The notes under the pieces were generated by a model. That model was not told where the DNA came from, ran no database searches, and was given only the letters and a program-made list of their open reading frames with translations. 45,425 bases of DNA, from IMG/VR virus record IMGVR_UViG_3300023223_000914, positions 1-45,425 of that record; one strand, 5' to 3'. The translations under genes and the position numbers were made by a program. Positions 1 to 7,843 of the stretch are shown here, in pieces. Position 1 is the stretch's first letter; each line of letters opens with the position of its first letter. The DNA is from a virus.

Positions 1-858
1 GACACTGCCGTTGACTTGGCTAAGGCATTTAATAACGCGAGTATTAAAGCAGTAGCGCTATCAAGTAAAACGGATGATACAGAACGAGAGCGAGAAATGG
101 AGAATTTTGGAAAAAAGCACATACAGGTCGTCGTCAATGTTGATCTTTTTGATGAGGGCCTGGATATCCCCGGTCTTGACGCCGTTATATTAGCAAGACC
201 CACTGAATCCCTTTCTAAGTATATGCAGATGTGTGGCCGTGTACTACGGATCTTAGAAGGGAAATTGGAAGCTGTTATTGTCGATTCTGTACGCAATTGG
301 GAAAGACACGGGCCCCCACATTTTCCCCGCATATGGACACTTGACCGCCGTGAGAAAACCAGCCGCTCAGCCTCAGATACGCGACCACAGAAAGTATGTA
401 AAGGGTGCTCACAGATCTATGAGGCATTTTATAAGACCTGCCCTTTTTGCGGTAAGACACCTGTGCCCGCAGCACGGAAGACACCCAAACAGGTCGAAGG
501 TGATTTATTCGAATTGGACATTGAAGGGATGGCAGCGTTGTTTGATAAGGTACACAAAGCTGATATGTCAGATGAAGAGTTTCGAGTAGATCAGATTGTT
601 AGACATGTTCCACCAATAGGTCGTAATGTTGATATGAAGCGGCATTACGCGGCAAAGTATAAGCGTAAAGTGTTAAAGGAACTAGTTGGCTGGTGGGTCG
701 GCATGGCCCCCGCAGGGCGCGATATGAGCGAGATACATCGCCGGTTTTATATCCGCTTCGGTATCGATATCGGCACAGCGTTTACGCTTAATGCTAAAGA
801 CACCGAGGCGCTAACGCTACGTATTCAAGATCGATTCACTGAGGATTTAATACGATGA
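1..858 (+). CDS. Superfamily 2 helicase, C-terminal part (5' truncated)
   Basis: The reading frame is open from base 1, so this is the C-terminal part of a larger protein; a TTG at 16 is only an internal codon. Counting from that TTG, residues 39-52 (VVNVDLFDEGLDIP) match helicase motif V and residues 71-78 (QMCGRVLR) match motif VI with its arginine finger, as in DEAD/DEAH proteins of the type III restriction/ComFA-like group. Cysteines 128, 131, 142 and 145 (CKGC, CPFC) form a zinc ribbon. The rest is charged and unassigned. It probably acts as an ATP-dependent DNA or RNA helicase in phage replication or recombination. The stop overlaps the start of the nuclease gene by four bases, so the two are probably co-translated. 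Walker A and B lie outside the window. Confidence 0.85.
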   Translation, partial: DTAVDLAKAFNNASIKAVALSSKTDDTEREREMENFGKKHIQVVVNVDLFDEGLDIPGLDAVILARPTESLSKYMQMCGRVLRILEGKLEAVIVDSVRNWERHGPPHFPRIWTLDRREKTSRSASDTRPQKVCKGCSQIYEAFYKTCPFCGKTPVPAARKTPKQVEGDLFELDIEGMAALFDKVHKADMSDEEFRVDQIVRHVPPIGRNVDMKRHYAAKYKRKVLKELVGWWVGMAPAGRDMSEIHRRFYIRFGIDIGTAFTLNAKDTEALTLRIQDRFTEDLIR

Positions 859-1343
859 GTGAATACACAACCTGGGCAGCACGTTGGCCACAGGCGGCTG
901 CAGAGTTACAAGAAACTATTGGTGCGATGCCGTGGAAAACCGGTGTTGAGAATACGGGTAAGTCAGAGGCCTGGGCACAGCAAAATACCCGTTTTACCAT
1001 AGGCCATGCTGGTGCATTCTCATGGCGTAATAACGTGTTAGCTACACCGTCTAAATGCCCGAAATGCAATGCCAAGCAGCGTCCTATACGTTGTGGATTA
1101 GCAAACGATTCCACTGAGTTGAATGATGAAATTAAATCCAGTGACTTGATTCTGGCTATCCCTCGTCTTATCACACCAGAGATGGTAGGCACGACAATGG
1201 CTCAATTTGGCAGTGTTGAGTGTAAGAAACCGGGTTGGAAATATACAGGCAAAGAGCAAGAACCGGCACAGGCTGCTTGGCTAGCGCTGGTAGCGAGTTT
1301 CGGCGGCTATGCTAGATTCAGTACAGGAGATATTCAGTTATGA
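855..1343 (+). CDS. VRR-NUC domain nuclease
   Basis: A 162-residue protein. The C-terminal half has the pattern of the VRR-NUC family of PD-(D/E)XK nucleases: an aspartate in SSDLILAIP, then GSVECKKPGWK supplying the E-x-K catalytic pair, then a Gln-rich helix (EQEPAQAAWLALVASFGG) ending in a short strand. The CPKC pair near residue 70 may bind metal. Such stand-alone phage enzymes usually sit beside a helicase and are thought to resolve or process branched DNA. Here the gene overlaps the helicase upstream (ATGA) and the DUF7220 gene downstream, which supports a joint role in replication or repair. The family call rests on motifs only. Confidence 0.75.
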   Translation: MSEYTTWAARWPQAAAELQETIGAMPWKTGVENTGKSEAWAQQNTRFTIGHAGAFSWRNNVLATPSKCPKCNAKQRPIRCGLANDSTELNDEIKSSDLILAIPRLITPEMVGTTMAQFGSVECKKPGWKYTGKEQEPAQAAWLALVASFGGYARFSTGDIQL

Positions 1344-1564
1344 CAGGGCAAACACGCGTACAGTCGGCAGTTGAGTCTGTGACAAATGTAATCATTGGGT
1401 ATTCGGTAAATATGCTGGCAAACTTTGCCGTATTTCCGTTATTCGGTTGGTCGATTTCATTAGAACAGAACCTTATGGTGGGTGTAATATACACGGTAAT
1501 ATCATTGGTTCGAAGCTATCTGCTGCGTCGATTTTATAATCGCATACATGGTGCAAAGACATGA
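1340..1564 (+). CDS. DUF7220-like small membrane protein
   Basis: A 74-residue protein with two hydrophobic segments, roughly residues 15-38 and 44-60, and a basic C-terminal tail (SYLLRRFYNRIHGAKT). The pattern of a short polar N-terminus, VTNVIIGYSVNML, then VGVIYTVISLVRSYLLRRF is what I recall for the phage family DUF7220, whose function is unknown. It lies between the nuclease and the methyltransferase, overlapping both by four bases, so it belongs to the same transcript. An inner-membrane location is likely. Nothing in the sequence says what it does. Confidence 0.7.
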   Translation: MTGQTRVQSAVESVTNVIIGYSVNMLANFAVFPLFGWSISLEQNLMVGVIYTVISLVRSYLLRRFYNRIHGAKT

Positions 1565-2580
1565 TAAAATACGGCTCTGTGTGTTCTGGTATTGAATCGG
1601 CTAGTGTAGCGTGGGAGCCATTGGGTATGCGGGCAATATGGCTTTCTGAGATAGAACCATTTCCGTGTGCTGTACTCGCACATCATTGGCCAAATACGCC
1701 AAACCTCGGAGACATGACAACCTTGCCCGCTTTAATACGTATAGGTCTTATACCTGCCCCGGCTATTCTTGTCGGTGGTACACCCTGCCAGGCCTTTTCA
1801 GTGGCGGGTAAACGTGACAGCCTAGAAGACGACAGGGGCCAACTCACCTTATCATATGTGGATTTATTCAATGCAATCGATGAGCAACGACAAGGCGACG
1901 AGGCAGTCGCAGTCTGGGAAAATGTGCCCGGGGTACTTAACACAAAAGATAACGCCTTTGGGTGTTTTCTTGGTGAGCTTGCCGGCTCCAGTTGCGAGCT
2001 CAAGCCATCAGGGAAGCGATGGGGGAACGCTGGTTATATCGCTGGACCCCAAAGAGCAATCGCATGGCGGGTCCTCGATGCCCAATTTTTCGGAGTGGCC
2101 CAACGACGCCGACGTGTGTTTGTTGTCGCAAGTGCTAGAGACGGGTTCGATCCCGGAGAGGTACTTTTTGAGCAAGAGGGCATGCGTCGGGATATTACGC
2201 CGAGCCGCGAAACTGGGGAAAATAATTCCGCCTCTGTTGAAAGCTGCACTAGTATTGCAGAACAAAGTATAGGGTATTTTCCTTTATCGGGACATTCTCA
2301 TTTCATTTTAGATAACATCTCTTCACCTGTTAACGCACATGAGGCAAAAGAATGGTCTGATTTAATAGTCCAAGGTATACCTCGCAGAGGGCTGGCAGTG
2401 CGCCGGCTTACTCCCACAGAATGTGAACGGCTACAGGGTTTTCCCGACGGGCATACTGATGTGCCATATCGCGGCAAACCGGCTACAGATAGCCCACGGT
2501 ACAAAGCAATTGGCAACAGTAAAGCCGTCCCGGTCATTCAATGGGTTGGTAAACGGTTACTAGCGGAGTTAAGTCAATGA
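1561..2580 (+). CDS. DNA (cytosine-5-)-methyltransferase
   Basis: This 339-residue enzyme should transfer a methyl group from S-adenosylmethionine to C5 of cytosine in DNA. The conserved motifs appear in order: motif I (SVCSGIESASVAWEPLG, residues 6-22), motif IV with the catalytic cysteine (GGTPCQAFS, Cys76), motif VI (WENVPG, 119-124), motif VIII (QRRRRVFVVA, 181-190), motif IX (RRLTPTECERLQGFPDG) and motif X (KAIGNSKAVPVIQW). The target-recognition stretch between VIII and IX is short, which is common in phage enzymes, so the target site cannot be guessed. No cognate endonuclease is seen, so it is probably an orphan enzyme that protects phage DNA from host restriction. It overlaps its neighbours by four bases on both sides. 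Confidence 0.95.
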   Translation: MIKYGSVCSGIESASVAWEPLGMRAIWLSEIEPFPCAVLAHHWPNTPNLGDMTTLPALIRIGLIPAPAILVGGTPCQAFSVAGKRDSLEDDRGQLTLSYVDLFNAIDEQRQGDEAVAVWENVPGVLNTKDNAFGCFLGELAGSSCELKPSGKRWGNAGYIAGPQRAIAWRVLDAQFFGVAQRRRRVFVVASARDGFDPGEVLFEQEGMRRDITPSRETGENNSASVESCTSIAEQSIGYFPLSGHSHFILDNISSPVNAHEAKEWSDLIVQGIPRRGLAVRRLTPTECERLQGFPDGHTDVPYRGKPATDSPRYKAIGNSKAVPVIQWVGKRLLAELSQ

Positions 2581-2849
2581 GAACGTGCCCTAAATGTAAT
2601 ATGACAACACTTGTTAACACGCACAGTTCACACGGTTGGAACTGTGCGTACTGCGGTGCGTGGCTGACACCCAAATCAGTGCAAAGAGATCTTCATCCCT
2701 GCCCGTTTTGTGGTGAAAAACCCCAACTGTTTGAACCAAGTCGTGGCCTTTTTACTCTCCGGCATAAATGCCTGGCTATCAAAGCAGACATAAAACCCGG
2801 GCCGCTTAAAAATGTAATAGCCCGATGGAATTGCCGTGATGACTGCTAG
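2577..2849 (+). CDS. Double zinc-ribbon protein, Lar-like
   Basis: A 90-residue protein with three CxxC knuckles: CPKC and CAYC in the first half, CPFC near residue 42. The second half (HPCPFCGEKP, a downstream Cys and a final ARWNCR) follows the layout of the Lar family of phage restriction-alleviation proteins, where CPFCG-x-P is followed by a W-N at the end. Lar in Rac prophage dampens type I restriction by enhancing host modification. Position directly after a DNA methyltransferase fits an anti-restriction role, but the family contains many small zinc ribbons of unknown function, so the role is inferred. Confidence 0.6.
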   Translation: MRTCPKCNMTTLVNTHSSHGWNCAYCGAWLTPKSVQRDLHPCPFCGEKPQLFEPSRGLFTLRHKCLAIKADIKPGPLKNVIARWNCRDDC

Positions 2850-3411
2850 AATTTCAGTCCTTACGCTTGTTGCACTTGATCCCGACTCACAGGGAAAAGG
2901 CCGGATATTGTCTTGTCTGCCTCATGGCGATACTGATTTTCGCGTACTACGCAATATGCATGATTTGCAGGGATGCTCATCGTCTGATCTGCTGTGGGCG
3001 CTCCCCCATTCAACATTGACGAATGCCGAGGTTAAGCTGGTTGCCGTTAGATTTGCAACATTTTGTGCAAGGAAAGTACTGCCGTTATTCGAAGAGACTC
3101 ATCCGCGTGATAACAGGCCACGTAGGGCGATTGAATCAGCGGAGTATTGGATAGCAACCGGACAAATCCCTACAACGGCTGTTGCACAGGATGCGGATCG
3201 TTCAGCAAAAACCACGCGTTACCTCAGAACGCGCTACGCTGAAGCTGCTGCATACCATTCTGTATATGCAGCAGCTTCAGCGCCTGGATGGGCTGCCGCA
3301 CACTTTGCCACTGCCGCCCAATCTGCAGCAAAGCATGCGTTGGGGTTAGGACAAGATCATGAGTTATATCGAAAACGTTTAAACACAATATTACAAGAGG
3401 CAGGACAATGA
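2839..3411 (+). CDS. Imm5-like alpha-helical protein, copy 1
   Basis: About 190 residues. The central part has the signature FCARKVLPLFEETHPRD followed by RPRRAIESAEYW, which I recognise as that of the Imm5 immunity-protein family (CAERVLPLFE...DDRPRxAIEAAxxW). After it comes an alanine-rich helical tail. Two paralogues lie at 8179-8838 and 8841-9302 and share W(T/A)LP, F(A/V)xFCA and RPR(K/R)A. In polymorphic toxin systems Imm5 neutralises a partner toxin; no toxin is visible here. The codon before ATG 2839 is GTG, so either could start it; both overlap the zinc-ribbon gene. A later ATG at 2956 would remove a poorly conserved N-terminus. Confidence 0.6.
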   Translation: MTARISVLTLVALDPDSQGKGRILSCLPHGDTDFRVLRNMHDLQGCSSSDLLWALPHSTLTNAEVKLVAVRFATFCARKVLPLFEETHPRDNRPRRAIESAEYWIATGQIPTTAVAQDADRSAKTTRYLRTRYAEAAAYHSVYAAASAPGWAAAHFATAAQSAAKHALGLGQDHELYRKRLNTILQEAGQ

Positions 3412-3788
3412 ATCTAAAAGACATACGTGAAAACCGCGACATTATGAAAATGATTTTTAAAGCTGAGATAACAGGTGCCGATGTACAAGTACGAAGTAGG
3501 AGCGCTGATCGCATATGGGCAAAGTTAACTGATAATGAAAACCATGATTTTGACACTAGTTTATATGAATATCGCATTGACCCTAAAAAGACCGTGACAT
3601 ACACCACAATATATTTCGATCAGCATAAGGAGGCAGAGACTGATGAAATGTTTGATACGATGGAGGAGGCGTTAAGGCTACGTGAACGCCACCCTTGCTT
3701 AGGCCTTCTGACGGTTACGAATATAGAAGGTATAAAAATTACTGCCACCTTCACACCGTGGAAGGAACTGCCTCATGTACCAAGATAG
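3408..3788 (+). CDS. Conserved phage protein of unknown function
   Basis: A 126-residue soluble protein that I cannot assign. It starts with IRENRDIMKMIFKAEITG, has a middle section rich in acidic residues and aromatic strands, and ends in ATFTPWKELPHVPR. A decayed relative follows at 4038-4219, sharing the N-terminal helix and the ATFTP tail but missing the middle. The start overlaps the Imm5-like gene by four bases (ATGA) and the end overlaps the next gene by 14 bases, so it is part of the rightward operon. Confidence 0.6.
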   Translation: MNLKDIRENRDIMKMIFKAEITGADVQVRSRSADRIWAKLTDNENHDFDTSLYEYRIDPKKTVTYTTIYFDQHKEAETDEMFDTMEEALRLRERHPCLGLLTVTNIEGIKITATFTPWKELPHVPR

Positions 3789-4041
3789 CCTGATACAATT
3801 TCGCGGCAAAGATTGCTATTTACAACAACCGTTTGCTACATATCGATTTGAATTATTGCCGGTGAAACGCCGTGGCCGCAAAACACGGCTGCAGAGGGTG
3901 AAGGTATTTCACTGTTGGGTTGACGTTGTGCAACCTGGGCAAGTACTCGAGATGGCTGATAAGATCATTATGCATAAAGTGGATTGGGTTAAGTTACGTA
4001 TGCAAATTGCTAGAGCCTATAGGCCTACGGAGACGAAATGA
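3775..4041 (+). CDS. Hypothetical basic protein
   Basis: An 88-residue basic protein of unknown function, without a signal peptide or membrane segment. It has a run of Arg and Lys (VKRRGRKTRLQRVKVF, about residues 29-44) that could contact nucleic acid, then a more hydrophobic second half. It overlaps the preceding gene by 14 bases and the following remnant by four (ATGA). I have no family match. Confidence 0.55.
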   Translation: MYQDSLIQFRGKDCYLQQPFATYRFELLPVKRRGRKTRLQRVKVFHCWVDVVQPGQVLEMADKIIMHKVDWVKLRMQIARAYRPTETK

Positions 4042-4219
4042 ATATACATACAATATCCACAATACGCAGAAACCGCGCAGCTATTGAACTGATTTTCGAA
4101 GCTGATAAGAACGGTGATACGGTTCAGTGCCGGTTTGGATCGCAAGGTGACTTTTATGACGTTGACGAGGTGAAAGAATAAGAGCGACATTTACACCACG
4201 CGAGAAGCTGCCCGAGTGA
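4038..4219 (+). pseudogene. Remnant of a paralogue of the 3408-3788 gene
   Basis: ATG 4038 (coupled as ATGA to the gene before) opens a 47-codon frame ending in TAA at 4179-4181. Its residues 9-35 (IRRNRAAIELIFEADKNGD...) align with the start of the 126-residue protein (IRENRDIMKMIFKAEITGA...). Just after the stop, in another frame, bases 4184-4219 encode ATFTPREKLPE and a stop, matching the other protein's ATFTPWKELP. The middle is missing and the frame is broken, so this looks like a duplicated copy that has lost an internal segment. The short 47-residue product could still be made. Confidence 0.65.
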
Positions 4220-4228
4220 GGGTCTTGG

Positions 4229-4579
4229 TTAGTGTATTTCGCTGTATATCGACTTAGGGACTTTAACAAACTCCGCATTCTTCCAGCAATGTTCTTTGCC
4301 GTCAGAGAGTTTGTTAATGATATAGTTAAAAGACCCATCACTCGCAACTATAAACCCTATTGAGCAGCATATTTCTTCTAGTGAGGCCTTCTTGGATGAT
4401 AGGGCTGATATCTCTATAACCAGGTCACCGTAGTACCATGTACGCATCTCATCAAACAATGTATCGTCCCTACCCCTAATTGCTGCAGACCATAATGCTA
4501 TCGAACAACGATAGAGCGTAACAGCCAACCTTTCTTCATGGCTTATCTTCTTACATTCTGGCGGGTCCGGATCGTTCAT
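4229..4579 (-). CDS. Hypothetical protein, end of leftward operon
   Basis: A 116-residue soluble protein of unknown function. It is mixed alpha/beta by eye, with an acidic N-terminus and a W-containing segment (IALWSAAIRGRDDTLFDEMRTW cut across residues 29-50). Its start codon overlaps the stop of the DUF1289 gene (ATGA at 4576-4579), which marks it as the last gene of a translationally coupled leftward operon. It converges on the rightward genes ending near 4181-4219; the 10 bases between show no clear terminator. Confidence 0.55.
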   Translation of the reverse strand: MNDPDPPECKKISHEERLAVTLYRCSIALWSAAIRGRDDTLFDEMRTWYYGDLVIEISALSSKKASLEEICCSIGFIVASDGSFNYIINKLSDGKEHCWKNAEFVKVPKSIYSEIH

Positions 4580-4752
4580 CGTTTCTGCCTCTCTAACCTC
4601 TGCATTATCTCGCGTTTACGTTCATCGCTGTAGGTGTTCCAGTCACGCACCTCTTCGGCTGTACGGCCGCAGCCTCTGCAGATGGGATCGCCTAATGCCG
4701 TAGCGCTACAGATGCCGACGCAGGGTGTTAGAGGGCGGGATAGGACACTCAT
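4576..4752 (-). CDS. DUF1289 family protein
   Basis: A 58-residue protein beginning MSVLSRPLTPCVGICS. The pattern PCVGICS, then DPICRGCGRTAEEVRDW, then a C-terminal helix with two basic clusters is typical of DUF1289, small cysteine-rich proteins common in Proteobacteria. The four cysteines probably bind a metal. I chose ATG 4752, not the longer frame from 4770, because the ATG overlaps the stop of a newly noticed upstream small gene (ATGA at 4749-4752), matching the coupling throughout this operon. The role in a phage is unknown. Confidence 0.75.
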   Translation of the reverse strand: MSVLSRPLTPCVGICSATALGDPICRGCGRTAEEVRDWNTYSDERKREIMQRLERQKR

Positions 4753-4898
4753 CGTTTCAACTCTTCGCACTGATCATACCGATAAAGGCCTTTTAACCCC
4801 TTTACCTTTTCCTGGGTCTTTATTATCCTCGGTAGATTTTTTATCTCGCGAACTGTCAAATTTGGCTTTACTATAAACCGGTCCTCTCGTTTATTCAT
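4749..4898 (-). CDS. Small basic protein (49 residues)
   Basis: Reading the minus strand from ATG 4898 gives 49 codons beginning MNKREDRFIVKPNLTVREIK and ending EELKR, stop at 4749-4751. It starts inside the stop of the 92-residue gene upstream (ATGA 4895-4898) and its own stop overlaps the DUF1289 start in the same way. This coupling on both sides is the main reason to believe it is real. The product is highly charged and has no recognisable domain; VREIKNLPRIIK may form a helix. Confidence 0.6.
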   Translation of the reverse strand: MNKREDRFIVKPNLTVREIKNLPRIIKTQEKVKGLKGLYRYDQCEELKR

Positions 4899-5173
4899 TC
4901 ATCGGCTCCTATCACATCTAATAGCCATTTGGAAAGTTGGAGAATATGCCTACGATCCAAAATTACTGCATTGAAGCTCTCGGCCCCATCTACACTTAGA
5001 CCTATGCATTTTGAACCGTGACAACCACCTACTTCGATTGTCAGCTCTCCTATTTTAATTTTGTCTGGCGTAATAACATCTATTTTGTGTGGTATTGATA
5101 CGACATTTCTTGCCGGCGCGAAACTGCAGATATACCGGCCAAGTTTCAGTAAGAACTTTTCACGTTTGTTCAT
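4895..5173 (-). CDS. Hypothetical protein in replication operon
   Basis: A 92-residue protein starting MNKREKFLLKLGRYICSF, with a basic N-terminal helix and a beta-rich middle (IKIGELTIEVGGCHGSKCIGLSV region), ending in a helix (HILQLSKWLLDVIG). No family recognised. Its first codons resemble those of the next small gene (MNKRE), a hint of a local duplication of the start region. It is coupled by ATGA to the PrimPol-helicase gene upstream and to the 49-codon gene downstream. Confidence 0.6.
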   Translation of the reverse strand: MNKREKFLLKLGRYICSFAPARNVVSIPHKIDVITPDKIKIGELTIEVGGCHGSKCIGLSVDGAESFNAVILDRRHILQLSKWLLDVIGADE

Positions 5174-7614
5174 GGTTCATCCTTTCTGGGATTGAGTTGT
5201 ATGACTTGAGCAGGGGTAAAGGCGGCAGCTGTGCCTTCCTGTCGCAGCGTTAGGCCTTTGTATCCACGGAATTGCTTCACTGCATCAGCTAGACGATGTC
5301 GGCCATACTTGCAGCCTTTGCCGCGTACAGCTGAGGTAAATGCCGAGGTAAATGGACGCCTCATTAGCACGTTATCCTCACGATTACCTATCGCCCATTT
5401 TAAGTAGGCATCATAAATATCTGCAGATGAGACAACGTTATCCCCGCCAAGCGTGCAGGTCTCTTCAATAAATTCATTCAGAGGGCTGTACGCCTCAGCG
5501 ATGTTGTGCGTCTCTACTTGGCTGGCCTGGGGCATCGTAAATCGACCGTTGGCGCTCAGCCTGGCTAGCCCTTGTAGCGACCATGCCCCTATGCCCTCAA
5601 TCTCAGTCAACAACCGGCCGGTTAACAAGGTATCCTCTCTGCCTAGAAAACTGACATCAAAAGGCAGCACCATCATTCGTGAAGCCAGTGCGCCTGAGTC
5701 ATCAAATAAATTCGGGATTTGATTAGCGGCAACGGCAACGCGGGTAGGCAATGTCGTGGACATAGTGGGTTTATATTTGCGGGCAAAAATCACTTTATCA
5801 TCACCGCTAATACTCTTCAAACGCTCAATCACATTGTCGATAGCAAACCGATTAATGCGCTTGGCCGCATCGCCAATAAACATCACAGGCTTGTTGCGTA
5901 GGCTGTCCATAAACGGGTCTGAGTTGAATGCCAGTAGACTGCCCCCGCTAAAGTTTTGCGTGCCAACAACGTGTTCCAGTACCCGTCCTACGGTACCCTT
6001 ACCACTGCGGGCAGGACCCAATAAGAATAGAACCTTATGGTGGATATAGCTGGATGACAACATATAGCCAAACCACTCCTGTAACAGGTCTACGCGTTCC
6101 TGATCCCCCTCGAATACCTCGTAAAGAAATGCCAGCCATTGGTTAGCTAATTTCGTAGGGTCGTAGCAATAGGGGAGGATATTGGTTGTAAAGTACTCCG
6201 GAGAGTGGGGCAGTAACTGACCGGTATATAGATCCAGCACCCCGTTATCAAACAGTATCAGGTTGCCGGGGATATCTGCACCGCAGCGTTTATTGATGTG
6301 CACCAGTTTAGTCAGGATGCTATAGGTGCCGTTGATGACGCTGTCCTGCGGTGCGCTGGGCAGCATATCCAGCATGAGCTGATGTGATACGTCATCATCC
6401 GGTGCTTCTTCCCAGGCCTTGCCGTTGTAGGCGTACCATAGCTGATCAGAGCGCACGAGGCTCCCATCCGGATAATGTGTGGCCACAAACTGTAGGGCAT
6501 TTTCGGTATGGTTCTTGCCATACATGCCAGGAATTTTGCCATCAATGCGCGTTAAGCTGTCGAGCCTATCGGATATCTTTTTATCCAACACCCCCTCTGA
6601 TTTGAGCGCTGCTTTGAGCGCCAGGGATAGCAGGTCACGTTGCAGCGCATTGCAGCCTGAGTTGTGAATAGCCTCTACAATGGCAACGGTTTGCCCAATG
6701 TCGGTCCCCGATTCGTGAATACGGGTAACCAGGGCATTAAATATCTCGACGGAGGCTGCACCCGCGCCGAAGGCTAATGCCGTGTCGATACCCGCAGGGG
6801 GCTGCCAGCCGGCCGCTATGGCGATATAAAATAGGGTGGCTATAGTGATGCCACCTTCTGGTTTAAACGACATAAAATCGCTGTACATCCTTTCACTGAC
6901 GTAATTATGCGGACAGCCATCGGGCCAAAGCTCCCCGCTTGACCATTGATCGAAAATTGCATAGCCGGTTTGCTCATCATCATGGAACTGATGGCGCAGA
7001 GCTAAGCCTATTTTTAGCCACGTACCGCGCCCACAACCGGGATCGATATGCCGTAAGGCCTCAACGATGGAATCAACATCTTTATCGCCTACCGGCAGTG
7101 TCGTTTGTGCGGGAACATGAAAAACCTGCTCAAATACTGCACGGCAGGCATCAGGTAACCTGGGCAGAGAGCCGGGAAACGCAAAAGCAAACACGCCAAA
7201 GGCCAAGGGGGTATAACCCTCCCCCGTACAGACGTAGCCCTTACCCCCAACCCGGGTATCCAGGCCTCTAATGCCGGCAATGTCAGAATTTTGAATGACA
7301 GGCCAATCTACGCTAAACGCGTAGTGCTGTCCGCCATGCATGGTGGTCTGAATCATGGCCATATCCCATGGCAAAGCGCAACCCACCAGCTGTTCGACGT
7401 GTTCACGGGTGACGCCCTTATAAGTATCTAAGTCGATAACAACCGCGCCGAGAGGTACCGGTACGCCAATAACCGGTGAAGGCCAGGCGTTTTCTTCAGG
7501 GGGTCGTTGCGCGTAGATATTCCAGTCTTCACCCTTACGGACGGCGGGGCATTTATTGGCGTAACAAGGAAATACCGATATGCCAGCTGCATAGAGCTGG
7601 CTAGCGAGTTGCAT
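5170..7614 (-). CDS. PrimPol-SF3 helicase replication protein
   Basis: An 814-residue replication protein joining a primase-polymerase and a hexameric helicase. From ATG 7614: the PrimPol domain spans about 1-165, with metal ligands in VIDLDTYKG (Asp61, Asp63), GGQH at 94-97 and GLDTR at 118-121. A PriCT-2-like region follows near 180-270. A D5_N/P4-type region begins near 380, and the SF3 helicase carries Walker A GPARSGKGT (533-541), Walker B-like VMFIGDA (577-583), motif C VAVAANQIPN (626-635) and an arginine at 646. It would unwind the origin and lay primers. ATG 7614 has GGAG eight bases upstream; an earlier TTG (7644) and ATG (7638) are possible. It overlaps the HTH gene by 14 bases. 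Confidence 0.92.
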   Translation of the reverse strand: MQLASQLYAAGISVFPCYANKCPAVRKGEDWNIYAQRPPEENAWPSPVIGVPVPLGAVVIDLDTYKGVTREHVEQLVGCALPWDMAMIQTTMHGGQHYAFSVDWPVIQNSDIAGIRGLDTRVGGKGYVCTGEGYTPLAFGVFAFAFPGSLPRLPDACRAVFEQVFHVPAQTTLPVGDKDVDSIVEALRHIDPGCGRGTWLKIGLALRHQFHDDEQTGYAIFDQWSSGELWPDGCPHNYVSERMYSDFMSFKPEGGITIATLFYIAIAAGWQPPAGIDTALAFGAGAASVEIFNALVTRIHESGTDIGQTVAIVEAIHNSGCNALQRDLLSLALKAALKSEGVLDKKISDRLDSLTRIDGKIPGMYGKNHTENALQFVATHYPDGSLVRSDQLWYAYNGKAWEEAPDDDVSHQLMLDMLPSAPQDSVINGTYSILTKLVHINKRCGADIPGNLILFDNGVLDLYTGQLLPHSPEYFTTNILPYCYDPTKLANQWLAFLYEVFEGDQERVDLLQEWFGYMLSSSYIHHKVLFLLGPARSGKGTVGRVLEHVVGTQNFSGGSLLAFNSDPFMDSLRNKPVMFIGDAAKRINRFAIDNVIERLKSISGDDKVIFARKYKPTMSTTLPTRVAVAANQIPNLFDDSGALASRMMVLPFDVSFLGREDTLLTGRLLTEIEGIGAWSLQGLARLSANGRFTMPQASQVETHNIAEAYSPLNEFIEETCTLGGDNVVSSADIYDAYLKWAIGNREDNVLMRRPFTSAFTSAVRGKGCKYGRHRLADAVKQFRGYKGLTLRQEGTAAAFTPAQVIQLNPRKDEP

Positions 7615-7783
7615 CCAGCACACTCCGTTCAATGACATCTTCAAGGCTTTGACTGTAAATACGGATGCACTTACGACCTAGCCTTATGGCTTTAAGGTCT
7701 CCGCGTTCAATCATGTTGTAGATTTGCTTGCGGGTTACATTTAATCGTTCTGCAGCTTCTATAGGCTTTAGAAATTCGGACAT
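7601..7783 (-). CDS. Excisionase/MerR-type HTH DNA-binding protein
   Basis: A 60-residue protein that is almost entirely one winged helix-turn-helix domain of the excisionase (HTH_17) type: FLKPIEAAERLNVTRKQIYN carries the helix-turn-helix and IERGDLKAIRLGRKCIRI the wing. It is the first gene of the leftward replication operon and overlaps the PrimPol gene. An AGGA lies nine bases before ATG 7783. The upstream promoter is covered by an inverted repeat, so it could be an autoregulator or bind the iteron region as a replication accessory factor. Those roles are inferred from position; a recombination-directionality role is less likely as no integrase is seen. Confidence 0.8.
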   Translation of the reverse strand: MSEFLKPIEAAERLNVTRKQIYNMIERGDLKAIRLGRKCIRIYSQSLEDVIERSVLDATR

Positions 7784-7804
7784 CTATCCATTTCCTGTAT
7801 TTAA

Positions 7805-7842
7805 GACATAGTAATCATAGACGCCGTTTTATACTATGTCAA
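7805..7842 (-). promoter_or_regulatory. Leftward sigma-70 promoter with overlapping inverted repeat
   Basis: On the minus strand, TTGACA (7842-7837) is followed after 17 bases by TATGAT (7819-7814), a near-consensus promoter that would start close to 7807, 24 bases before the HTH gene. A 9-bp inverted repeat, GACATAGTA at 7805-7813 and TACTATGTC at 7832-7840, overlaps the -35 box and flanks the -10 box. This geometry is that of a repressor operator. Confidence 0.75.
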
Positions 7843-7843
7843 C

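Noticed and set aside
4634-4876. Plus-strand frame antisense to DUF1289 and the 49-codon gene
   Set aside because: It is a shadow of the coupled leftward genes and has no usable start site.
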